This document shows, piece after piece, positions 45,777 through 52,416 of a DNA stretch of 64,000 nt. Location: NCBI GenBank assembly GCA_021732025.1, contig JAKFVU010000014.1, forward strand, positions 1 to 64,000. Reading direction: 5' to 3'. The notes below the pieces were generated by a model. It was not told where the DNA came from, ran no database searches, and was given only the letters and a program-made list of their open reading frames with translations. Both the position numbers and the translations under genes were made by a program. The DNA comes from Candidatus Obscuribacterales bacterium (lineage in GTDB: Bacteria > Cyanobacteriota > Vampirovibrionia > Obscuribacterales > Obscuribacteraceae). Each line of letters begins with the position of its first letter. The stretch's first letter is position 1.

Positions 45777-46607
45777 TTACTTAGTTCTGCGCTTAACGAT
45801 GAATTTGTCCGATGTATAAGACTTACCGCGACGAGTTTTGTAACCCATAGCTGGTTTGCCCCATGGTGTTTGTGGCTTACCGCCGATTGGCGATTTACCT
45901 TCACCACCACCATGCGGGTGGTCAATGGCGTTCATGGTGACACCACGGTTGGTAGGTTTGATACCTAACCAACGAGTGCGGCCGGCTTTACCCAGACGCA
46001 AGTTTTTGTCGTCGGTGTTACCCAACTGACCGATGGTGGCCATGCACTCGAGATGCACCATACGCATTTCACCTGATGGCAAACGCAAGGTGGCATATCT
46101 GCCTTCTTTGGCCAGAACTTGAATTTGAGCTCCAGCAGCACGACCCATTTGGCCGCCTCTACCGAGAGTCAATTCAACGTTGTGAACCATAGTACCTAGA
46201 GGGATAGCGCGAAGAGGAAGAGCGTTGCCGTTCTTGATCTCAGCTGCTGGCCCGGACATAACTTTCTCACCAACCTTGATACCGTTTGGCGCCAAGATAT
46301 AGCGCTTGTCTCCGTCGGCATAATGCACCAGACAGATACGGCAGTTGCGGTTTGGATCGTATTCAATAGTTGCGATAACGCCAGGGACGTCATGCTTGTT
46401 GCGCTTGAAGTCGATAACGCGGTAAGCCTGTTTGTGGCCGCCGCCTTTATGTCTAACTGTCAAACGACCTTGGTTGTTGCGGCCACCATGCTTTTTCAAG
46501 GGGCGCAGCAAGCTCTTCAAAGGAGTATGTGTGGTTATGTCCGAATAATCGGCTAACGACATATTCCTGCGGCCTGCGGAGGTTGGATTCACTTTGCGGG
46601 TAGGCAT
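45777..46607 (-). CDS. rplB: 50S ribosomal protein L2
   Basis: It is 276 residues. [52 protein letters not shown] and [17 protein letters not shown] are the hallmark blocks, the last holding the histidine near the peptidyl-transferase centre. It is complete, with an ATG start. Confidence 0.98.
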   Translation of the reverse strand: MPTRKVNPTSAGRRNMSLADYSDITTHTPLKSLLRPLKKHGGRNNQGRLTVRHKGGGHKQAYRVIDFKRNKHDVPGVIATIEYDPNRNCRICLVHYADGDKRYILAPNGIKVGEKVMSGPAAEIKNGNALPLRAIPLGTMVHNVELTLGRGGQMGRAAGAQIQVLAKEGRYATLRLPSGEMRMVHLECMATIGQLGNTDDKNLRLGKAGRTRWLGIKPTNRGVTMNAIDHPHGGGEGKSPIGGKPQTPWGKPAMGYKTRRGKSYTSDKFIVKRRTK

Positions 46608-46661
46608 CTTACTGTTCCTAAATAATTCCCATAACTGTGAGTTGAGTGCTTAATTGAAAAA

Positions 46662-46967
46662 TTAGGCAGTGAACAACTCGAGCGGATCACCAGCGATGGT
46701 GACAATAGCCTTCTTGCTGTCTTTTGGAGCGCGACCATGACGCTTGCTTCTTCTGAAGCGACCGCGGATTGCGCTTGTATTAACAGAGACGACCTCGCTC
46801 TTGCTCTTCGGATAGAGTTCCTTAAGCATCTGCTCAATAGCTTGAGCAATTTCAACTTTGTTGGCGTCTTTCATCACTTCGAAAGTGTATTGACCGAGTT
46901 CCATCTGTTGAGCAGACTTCTCAGTAATCATTGGTCTGATGATGATTTGCGAATGACGTTTGTTCAT
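46662..46967 (-). CDS. rplW: 50S ribosomal protein L23
   Basis: It has IIIRPMITEKSAQQMELGQYTFEVMKDANKVEIAQAIE, the family signature, and a GRFRRSKRHGRAPKDSKKAIVTI loop in place of the typical long loop facing the tunnel exit. It is 101 residues. Confidence 0.96.
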   Translation of the reverse strand: MNKRHSQIIIRPMITEKSAQQMELGQYTFEVMKDANKVEIAQAIEQMLKELYPKSKSEVVSVNTSAIRGRFRRSKRHGRAPKDSKKAIVTIAGDPLELFTA

Positions 46968-46992
46968 CTCACTTGGTCCTTAGATATCTAAT

Positions 46993-47853
46993 TTACTCTT
47001 CGCTCTTTTCTTTCTTGGCGCGAGCAGGCTTCTTAGCTTCAGCTTCTACTTCTTTTGGAGCTGCAGCTTTCTTAGGAGCAGCGGCTTTCTTTGGAGCTTC
47101 AGCTTCTTTCTTAGCTGGTGCTTTTTCAGCTTTGGCAGCAGGAGCAGCTTTCGCTTTGGCTTCTACTTTCGCTGCTTTCTTAGCAACCGGCTTGTCACCT
47201 TCGGTTTTTTCTTTGCTGGTGGCTTCGAAGCGAGTATTGATTGCTTCGAGGGTTCTAGCATTGGTGAGGATGACTTCGTAATGGAGCAAATCTTTGACGT
47301 TCAGGTTGCTCATGGCGATCACTTTAAGACCGTCAATATTGCGAGCAGCACGTTCGACACGGGCGCAAGCATCGCAAGCGTAGTCGAGAACGACCAACAC
47401 TTTCTTGCCTACGTGTCCAAGATCTTTCAATACTTGGCTGAATAATTTTGTTTTGGCTTCTTTGAGATTGTCGAAGTCTTGAACGACTACCAACTTCTCA
47501 ACACTAGCGGCAAGAGCTGATTTAAGTGCAAGCACTCTCATCTTCTTGTTCATAGTGATGGAGTAATCGCGCGGCTTAGGACCGAACGGAACGCCACCAC
47601 CAGCCCACAAAGGTGAACGGATAGAACCGGCTCTGGCGCGGCCAGTACCTTTTTGACGCCATGGCTTACGACCGCCACCACGAACTTCTGCTCTGGTTTT
47701 GGTGTTAGCGCTACCTTGTCTGGCATTGGCGAGCTGTCTGACCAGGGCATTGTGAATTACGCCCATGTTCGGCTTAATGCCAAAGACTGCGTCACTGAGT
47801 GCTACTTCACTCAGCTTCTTGCCTTTGAGATCAACTACTTGCGCGGATGTCAT
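46993..47853 (-). CDS. rplD: 50S ribosomal protein L4 with Ala/Lys-rich tail
   Basis: The core has NARQGSANTKTRAEVRGGGRKPWRQKGTGRARAGSIRSPLWAGGG, the tunnel loop. After residue ~212, where L4 normally ends, come ~75 residues of Lys/Ala/Glu/Pro repeats (KKAAAPKKAAAPK). L4 autoregulates the S10 operon in E. coli; whether this protein does is unknown. Confidence 0.96.
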   Translation of the reverse strand: MTSAQVVDLKGKKLSEVALSDAVFGIKPNMGVIHNALVRQLANARQGSANTKTRAEVRGGGRKPWRQKGTGRARAGSIRSPLWAGGGVPFGPKPRDYSITMNKKMRVLALKSALAASVEKLVVVQDFDNLKEAKTKLFSQVLKDLGHVGKKVLVVLDYACDACARVERAARNIDGLKVIAMSNLNVKDLLHYEVILTNARTLEAINTRFEATSKEKTEGDKPVAKKAAKVEAKAKAAPAAKAEKAPAKKEAEAPKKAAAPKKAAAPKEVEAEAKKPARAKKEKSEE

Positions 47854-47881
47854 TTTACTTTCTCTCTCTTAAGTTCAGAAA

Positions 47882-48520
47882 CTAATTCCATTTGGTTATA
47901 GATGCGGAGATCACAACCAAACCACCGTCAACACCAGGTACAGAGCCTCTGACAAGGAGCAGACCTTTTTCGGTATCAACTCTCACCACAGTCAAGCGGC
48001 GAGCACAAACATTGTCGTCACCCATGTGACCGGGCATATGAAGACCACGAACGACGCGACCTGGTGTGGTACCAGCGCCGATAGAACCCATAGAGCGGTG
48101 GAATTTAGAGCCGTGGCTCATTGGTCCACGACCGTGGTTATAACGCTTGATACAGCCTTGGAAGCCTTTACCAATTGACTTACCGCGCACGTCAACTTTC
48201 ATACCAGGTGTAAGTAAAGCCTCAACATTGAGAGCTTCGCCAACCTTATAAGAAGAAACGTCATCAACGCGATACTCTTTGAGCGGCTTCAAAGGTTGAA
48301 TTTCTTTCTTTTTGAAAGCGCCAAGAGCTGGCTTGGTGAGCTTCTTTTCTTTAATAGCGAAGCCACCAACTTGAACGGCTACATAGCCATGCTTTTCTTT
48401 GGTTTTGGTTTCGGTGACGATATTCTCGCCCAACTTAACTACGGTGACAGGAACTGCCAGGCCATTCTCATCGAATACCTGTGTCATCCCAACTTTTCTT
48501 CCCATTACGCCTAATGTCAT
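47882..48520 (-). CDS. rplC: 50S ribosomal protein L3
   Basis: It starts MTLGVMGRKVGMTQVFDENG and has DVRGKSIGKGFQGCIKRYNHGRGPMSHGSKFHR, which carries the W-finger region and the methylated Gln site (GKGFQG), and TTPGRVVRGLHMPGHMG. It is 212 residues, complete. Confidence 0.97.
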   Translation of the reverse strand: MTLGVMGRKVGMTQVFDENGLAVPVTVVKLGENIVTETKTKEKHGYVAVQVGGFAIKEKKLTKPALGAFKKKEIQPLKPLKEYRVDDVSSYKVGEALNVEALLTPGMKVDVRGKSIGKGFQGCIKRYNHGRGPMSHGSKFHRSMGSIGAGTTPGRVVRGLHMPGHMGDDNVCARRLTVVRVDTEKGLLLVRGSVPGVDGGLVVISASITKWN

Positions 48521-48572
48521 GGCTTTTAAGTCCTTCTCAAATCTGCATCAAATCAACTGTTAAGTACAAACC

Positions 48573-48920
48573 TTAGAGTTTGACTTCGATATCAACACCG
48601 GCTGGCAAGTCAAGGCGCATCAACGCATCGGCTGTAGTTGGTGTTGGATCGTTGATATCAATCAATCTCTTGTGCACTCTGATCTCAAAGTGCTCGCGTG
48701 ATTTTTTATCGACGTGCGGTGAACGCAACACGCAATAAACACGCTTCTTGGTTGGCAACGGCACTGGGCCGCAAACTGTGGCACCGGTGCGCTTAGCAGT
48801 GTCTACGATTTGATCTGAAGACTTATCGAGCAATCTATGGTCGTAAGACTTAAGACGAATGCGGATTCTTTGCACTTTCGACGCTGCGGCATCAGTTTTT
48901 GTTTTTTTGGCGCTTGCCAT
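48573..48920 (-). CDS. rpsJ: 30S ribosomal protein S10
   Basis: The S10 core [41 protein letters not shown] is intact. The ATG at 48920, with AGGGAGAAAG upstream, gives 115 residues; the frame runs 18 codons further. It heads the cluster here. In photosynthetic cyanobacteria rpsJ instead travels with tuf, so this is the ancestral S10-operon position. Confidence 0.96.
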   Translation of the reverse strand: MASAKKTKTDAAASKVQRIRIRLKSYDHRLLDKSSDQIVDTAKRTGATVCGPVPLPTKKRVYCVLRSPHVDKKSREHFEIRVHKRLIDINDPTPTTADALMRLDLPAGVDIEVKL

Positions 48921-49474
48921 ATTGCCTACTTTCTCCCTAGTGCTCCTAGTGAATAACCAGGATGCGTTCAACATAAGTAATCGCGTTTAGCGATGACGTC
49001 GCTATCAAGACTTCAGCTATATCAGATGTATTCGAAAACATATCTGATAGGGCACCAGTCTAATCTCCCCGGCCCGAGCAACCAGACGCATTAACTGCCT
49101 CTTATAATTGCGGACGGCACGGGATGACCGTTCCAGCGAACGAACCACACATTGTACAGAGATCGCCCGGGGGCGCCAGAGTAAATTTATTTCAGCTTTG
49201 GTTTCCAATAGGGTCAAATCAAGCAACTACGTTGAGATACTTTTCTCAAGCTCTGCGCCCGTGATGGTTTCAGCTGTCTAGTAGGGTGAAAAAATAGTTT
49301 GAAATTGATTCAAATCACTGTTAACAACCGCAACATCAGGTCACACCTTAATTTCGACAATCAGGCAACCTCAGCAATGTCTTAACTATTGAGCTGTTTA
49401 GGGCGTTTTGGAGGGGGAAAGATAAGTGTATCTCTTGGCAGCCCCTTATTCCTTCAGACAAATTGCCACCAACC
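48921..49474. other. Divergent intergenic region between the S10 operon and a TPR membrane-protein gene
   Basis: This 550-base stretch has no convincing conventional gene; a 69-codon frame (49017-49226, minus) shows no family features. It contains a candidate S10-operon promoter at 49189-49217, giving a leader of about 260 bases. An imperfect hairpin lies in that leader at about 49018-49050 (8-bp outer stem TATCAGAT/ATCTGATA). Near its right end a strong ribosome-binding site at 49410-49420 opens a 25-residue frame. A long leader would be in keeping with ribosomal-protein autoregulation, but nothing here proves it. Confidence 0.6.
49189..49217 (-). promoter_or_regulatory. Putative promoter of the S10 ribosomal-protein operon
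   Basis: Minus-strand TTGACC (49217-49212) and TGAAAT (49194-49189) are separated by 17 bases, with the expected start near 49182. Matches are five and four of six. Confidence 0.4.
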
Positions 49475-49503
49475 ATGACTTATCGCTTCGACAAATCCGG
49501 TAA
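49426..49503 (+). other. Possible leader peptide (25 codons) overlapping the start of the TPR membrane-protein gene
   Basis: GGAGGGGGAAAG (49410-49420) is one of the strongest ribosome-binding sites in the window and sits five bases before a GTG at 49426. The 25-codon frame (VYLLAAPYSF and on) stops at 49503, 26 bases inside the next gene, whose own ATG lacks a ribosome-binding site. Termination-reinitiation is plausible; the peptide itself shows no recognisable motif. Confidence 0.35.
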
Positions 49504-50446
49504 ACGAATTCTCAAAGATGCAATCAAAGACAAGTTAGTCGTAGAAGCAGAAAAGAGAGATGCCCAAGGTCAAACTTCTATAAGTTCTCAACGCAGCACC
49601 GGCACATCGCATTTGGTGCAGACACAAAGAAGCTCTCCCAATCAGAAACTTGGCCGCAAAGGTCAAGATGCCGATTTAAGCAAACCACTGCGCCATATCG
49701 GCATGGCCATAGCAGCGGTGGTAATTATGGTTTTGATGATGGCCCTAATAAGTATGGCCACTTCGATGCTAGAAGGCCTCAGGGTGAAAAATAGTCACCA
49801 CTCAAAGGCTCCCGCCGCATCCAGACCAGCCAGACCAGTCAGTCAACGAGCAGCAGCGCCAATAACTAACCTTGGTCACTGGACAAAAGCAGAAGTATTG
49901 AAGAACCTCTTCGCCGCCAGTCAAAAGGCTCACAACGCGAAGAACTATTCTTCTGAAAATGCTCTTTTGAAAAATCTCAGTCAATCTCAGCCAGCAGAAA
50001 CAAAAGCGCTGCTAACAAAATTGATAGCGGCCAATCCAACCAATCTCAAATATCAATGGCAACTAGCCATCGTCTTATATCACTGCGGTAGCTATGATCA
50101 AGCCAAAATCGTCAATGGCAAAATAATCCAGCAACTCAAAGGCAGTCATCAATCTCTAGAAATTCAAGGCTTAGCCTATAGCCTAGAGGGCAAGATGAAA
50201 GCTCGAGTTGGTCGCGATCAAGAAGCGCTACAAGATCTGACAACGGCGGTATCATTCTTTGAAAAAGCCAAGCTTTCCGACTTGGCCTTTGTTGACACCC
50301 TAAGAGATATTGCCTGGTTAGAATTGCGCACCGGCAGACGCATGCAAGCTGCAGTCTTGTTTGAAAGGGTAAATGCTTGCACTGGCGAAACTGATGGCGC
50401 TGAGCCTGCTAGCCCAGAATCGTTCATGATGGACAATATTAGATAG
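49475..50446 (+). CDS. Single-pass membrane protein with C-terminal TPR-like domain
   Basis: The 323-residue protein has a polar, Ser/Gln-rich N-terminal part and one hydrophobic helix at about residues 74-96 (HIGMAIAAVVIMVLMMALIS). A short Ala/Pro/Arg-rich linker follows, then helical repeats with TPR character (YQWQLAIVLYHCGSYDQAKIV, LRDIAWLELRTGRRMQAAVLFERV). No further domain is recognised. The ATG at 49475 is used; a TTG four codons earlier is open. Upstream is a possible leader peptide and downstream a strong shared terminator with tuf. Confidence 0.75.
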   Translation: MTYRFDKSGKRILKDAIKDKLVVEAEKRDAQGQTSISSQRSTGTSHLVQTQRSSPNQKLGRKGQDADLSKPLRHIGMAIAAVVIMVLMMALISMATSMLEGLRVKNSHHSKAPAASRPARPVSQRAAAPITNLGHWTKAEVLKNLFAASQKAHNAKNYSSENALLKNLSQSQPAETKALLTKLIAANPTNLKYQWQLAIVLYHCGSYDQAKIVNGKIIQQLKGSHQSLEIQGLAYSLEGKMKARVGRDQEALQDLTTAVSFFEKAKLSDLAFVDTLRDIAWLELRTGRRMQAAVLFERVNACTGETDGAEPASPESFMMDNIR

Positions 50447-50479
50447 CACTAAATATGGTGCACTAATTTACAGTAAAAA

Positions 50480-50509
50480 AAAGAGGACTGCTTTTCAGCA
50501 GTCCTCTTT
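50480..50509. terminator. Bidirectional terminator between the TPR gene and tuf
   Basis: A perfect 12-bp stem AAAGAGGACTGC/GCAGTCCTCTTT has a 6-base loop. On the minus strand it runs into a tract of eight T, ideal for tuf. On the plus strand the tail is T-rich but weaker. It lies 20 bases past the tuf stop. Confidence 0.88.
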
Positions 50510-50529
50510 AGATTTGTTTCTAGATTTGA

Positions 50530-51714
50530 CTAGGCGATGATTGAAGCAACTACGCCGGCGCCGACAGTACGTCCGCCTTCGCGAATTGCGAATCTCATAC
50601 CTTGCTCAACAGCTACTGGTTGAATCAATTCAACGTCCATTGCAACGTTGTCACCAGGCATAACCATTTCAACGCCTTCTGGCAATTCGATGGAACCGGT
50701 CACGTCAGTTGTACGGATGTAGAACTGTGGTCTGTAGCCTTTGAAGAATGGAGTGTGACGTCCGCCTTCTTCTTTGGAGAGGATGTAAACCTCAGCCTTG
50801 AACTTGGTGTGTGGCTTGATGCTGCCTGGTTTGGCGATAACTTGACCACGTTCGATCATGGTCTTGTCGATACCTCTGAGGAGGATACCAACGTTGTCTC
50901 CAGCCATACCGGAGTCAAGGGTCTTCTGATACATTTCAACGCCAGTTACGGTTGTCTTACGTGTATCTTGCAGACCAACGATTTCTACTTCTTCGCCGAC
51001 TTTAACTTGTCCGCGCTCAATACGACCAGTGGCAACAGTACCGCGGCCAGTGATTGAGAACACGTCTTCAACAGCCAACAAGAATGGTTTGTCCAAATCT
51101 CTTTCTGGAGTTGGGATGTGCTCGTCGACAGCTTTCATCAAGTCGAGAATTGCTTGCTCATACTTGGGGTCGCCTTCAAGAGTCTTGAGAGCTGAACCAC
51201 GGATTATTGGAATATTGTCGCCGTCGAAGTTGTATTTGGAAAGCAATTCGCGTGCTTCCATTTCAACTAGTTCGATCAATTCTGGATCGTCGACCATGTC
51301 GCACTTGTTCAAGAAGACAACGATGTGTGGAACGCCAACTTGACGGGCAAGCAAGATGTGCTCGCGAGTTTGTGGCATAGGGCCATCGTTAGCTGAAATC
51401 ACGAGGATAGCGCCGTCCATTTGGGCAGCACCAGTAATCATGTTCTTGATGTAGTCAGCGTGTCCTGGGCAGTCAACGTGACTGTAGTGACGTGAGTTAG
51501 TTTCGTATTCTACGTGAGCGGTATTAATGGTAATACCACGAGCTTTTTCTTCGGGAGCAGCATCGATCTCATCGTATTTTTTAGCTTTGGCTTGGCCAGT
51601 TTTGGCCAAAGTCATTGTAATAGCTGCGGTTAACGATGTTTTGCCATGATCAACGTGCCCGATCGTTCCAACGTTCACGTTTGGTTTGTTGCGTTCAAAC
51701 TTTTGACGGGCCAT
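50530..51714 (-). CDS. tuf: Elongation factor Tu
   Basis: This GTPase delivers aminoacyl-tRNA to the ribosome. G1 is GHVDHGKT (about residues 19-26), the switch I Thr is in [14 protein letters not shown]3 is DCPGHAD, and G4 is NKCD. Domains 2 and 3 are complete at 394 residues, ending [11 protein letters not shown]. The start is ATG with AGGAGAGTAG upstream. It is the last gene behind three tRNA genes and rlmB on the same strand. rpsL, rpsG and fusA are not adjacent. Confidence 0.98.
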   Translation of the reverse strand: MARQKFERNKPNVNVGTIGHVDHGKTSLTAAITMTLAKTGQAKAKKYDEIDAAPEEKARGITINTAHVEYETNSRHYSHVDCPGHADYIKNMITGAAQMDGAILVISANDGPMPQTREHILLARQVGVPHIVVFLNKCDMVDDPELIELVEMEARELLSKYNFDGDNIPIIRGSALKTLEGDPKYEQAILDLMKAVDEHIPTPERDLDKPFLLAVEDVFSITGRGTVATGRIERGQVKVGEEVEIVGLQDTRKTTVTGVEMYQKTLDSGMAGDNVGILLRGIDKTMIERGQVIAKPGSIKPHTKFKAEVYILSKEEGGRHTPFFKGYRPQFYIRTTDVTGSIELPEGVEMVMPGDNVAMDVELIQPVAVEQGMRFAIREGGRTVGAGVVASIIA

Positions 51715-51796
51715 CCTATCTACTCTCCTTACAAATTACTGCTTCTTACGGATACTGACTATCAAATGATTCTGATATGCAGGGCCTATTGGACTT

Positions 51797-51822
51797 GAAC
51801 CTGGATGGTTGATTACAGGTTC
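51797..51822 (-). other. Hairpin in the tRNA-Thr to tuf spacer
   Basis: GAACCTG and CAGGTTC pair over 7 bp with a 12-base loop, between the 3' end of tRNA-Thr(GGU) and the tuf start. It has no T-run, so it is more likely a processing or leader structure than a terminator. The stem plus the following AAGTCC resembles a tRNA T-arm by chance. Confidence 0.4.
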
Positions 51823-51830
51823 GGTTTAAA

Positions 51831-51905
51831 TGGAGCCCACGACGAGAATCGAACTCGTGACCTCCCCCTTACCAAGGGGGTGCTCTACCGCTAAGCTACG
51901 TGGGC
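51831..51905 (-). tRNA. tRNA-Thr (anticodon GGU)
   Basis: The 75-base cloverleaf has acceptor GCCCACG/CGTGGGC, anticodon loop TTGGTAA between CCCCC and GGGGG, a T-loop with TTCGATT, discriminator T and an encoded CCA. It reads ACC/ACU threonine codons and lies directly upstream of tuf. Confidence 0.95.
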
Positions 51906-52009
51906 ACGTAAATCTACGAGGATTCTATTATCTACGGTGATTCTCGATTCTCTGGATTCCTCAAAATTTTCTTTACTCTTGGAAAATTTTGATCGGCTTT
52001 TTTGATTTT

Positions 52010-52038
52010 GAAGCAACTACCTGTAAAGAGGTTGCTTC
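52010..52038 (-). other. Hairpin between tRNA-Tyr and tRNA-Thr(GGU)
   Basis: GAAGCAAC and GTTGCTTC pair over 8 bp around a 13-base loop in the 177-base spacer where E. coli carries a glycine tRNA. An A/T inverted repeat (AAAATTTTC/GAAAATTTT, about 51963-51990) follows. No tRNA cloverleaf is present in this spacer. Confidence 0.45.
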
Positions 52039-52082
52039 GGTTTCCTACTTTGCCTTTTGCGTTATCGCTCAGGTCGAAAGTT

Positions 52083-52165
52083 TGGGTGGAGCTGGATTCG
52101 AACCAGCGTAAGCTTTCGCTAACAAGTTTACAGCCTGTCTCCTTTAACCACTCGGACATCCACCC
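52083..52165 (-). tRNA. tRNA-Tyr (anticodon GUA)
   Basis: The 83-base class II tRNA has acceptor GGGTGGA/TCCACCC, anticodon loop CTGTAAA between ACAGG and CTTGT, a long variable arm (TTAGCGAAAGCTTAC region) and T-loop TTCGAAT. The CCA is not encoded. Confidence 0.95.
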
Positions 52166-52168
52166 ATA

Positions 52169-52240
52169 AGCTGGTGATGGGAATCGAACCCGCAACCGAC
52201 GGTTTACAAAACCGTTGCTCTACCGTTGAGCTACACCAGC
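52169..52240 (-). tRNA. tRNA-Thr (anticodon UGU)
   Basis: The 72-base cloverleaf has acceptor GCTGGTG/CACCAGC, anticodon loop TTTGTAA between ACGGT and ACCGT, and T-loop TTCGATT. The CCA is not encoded. It is separated from tRNA-Tyr by three bases, so the two are processed from one transcript. It is the first RNA of the tRNA-tuf group. Confidence 0.95.
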
Positions 52241-52305
52241 GAAATCGACAATCACTTGCGGCCTATCTCTTGCAGATATGAATGCCAACAAAATAATCGC
52301 GCTTA

Positions 52306-52320
52306 CCTATCAGTGATAGG
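52306..52320. promoter_or_regulatory. 15-base palindrome at the expected start of tRNA-tuf transcription, operator candidate
   Basis: CCTATCAGTGATAGG is a perfect inverted repeat about a central G. It begins two bases after the predicted transcription start of the promoter at 52329-52357. Its inner 13 bases are identical to the core of the classical tet operator, a resemblance that may be accidental. An alternative reading is an RNA hairpin at the 5' end of the tRNA precursor. Confidence 0.4.
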
Positions 52321-52328
52321 CAAAGTAA

Positions 52329-52357
52329 ATTCTTACAGAGTATTTTTTCAGTGTCAA
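52329..52357 (-). promoter_or_regulatory. Putative promoter of the tRNA-Thr/tRNA-Tyr/tRNA-Thr/tuf unit
   Basis: A perfect TTGACA (minus strand, 52357-52352) is 17 bases from AAGAAT (52334-52329), predicting a start near 52322, ~80 bases before the first tRNA and after the rlmB stop. Confidence 0.5.
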
Positions 52358-52416
52358 ACTATTGCCTGGCCTAGAACCAATAGCGATACACGAACTTAAT
52401 ATTACGACTAGTCGTT

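Noticed and set aside
47550-47901. Small frames antisense or shifted within rplD and rplC
   Set aside because: They are shadows of conserved ribosomal protein genes; the same holds for the other short overlapping frames in 30.8-48.9 kb.
49017-49226. 69-codon minus-strand frame upstream of rpsJ
   Set aside because: It has no recognisable domain or ribosome-binding site and lies in the likely S10-operon leader.
51785-51830. Possible fourth tRNA or tRNA remnant before tuf (GGTTCAAGTCC resembles a T-arm)
   Set aside because: The T-stem does not pair, no acceptor or anticodon stem exists, and the motif is explained by a simple 7-bp hairpin.
51932-52195. 87-codon minus-strand frame over the tRNA genes
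   Set aside because: It spans tRNA-Tyr and part of tRNA-Thr and shows no protein features.
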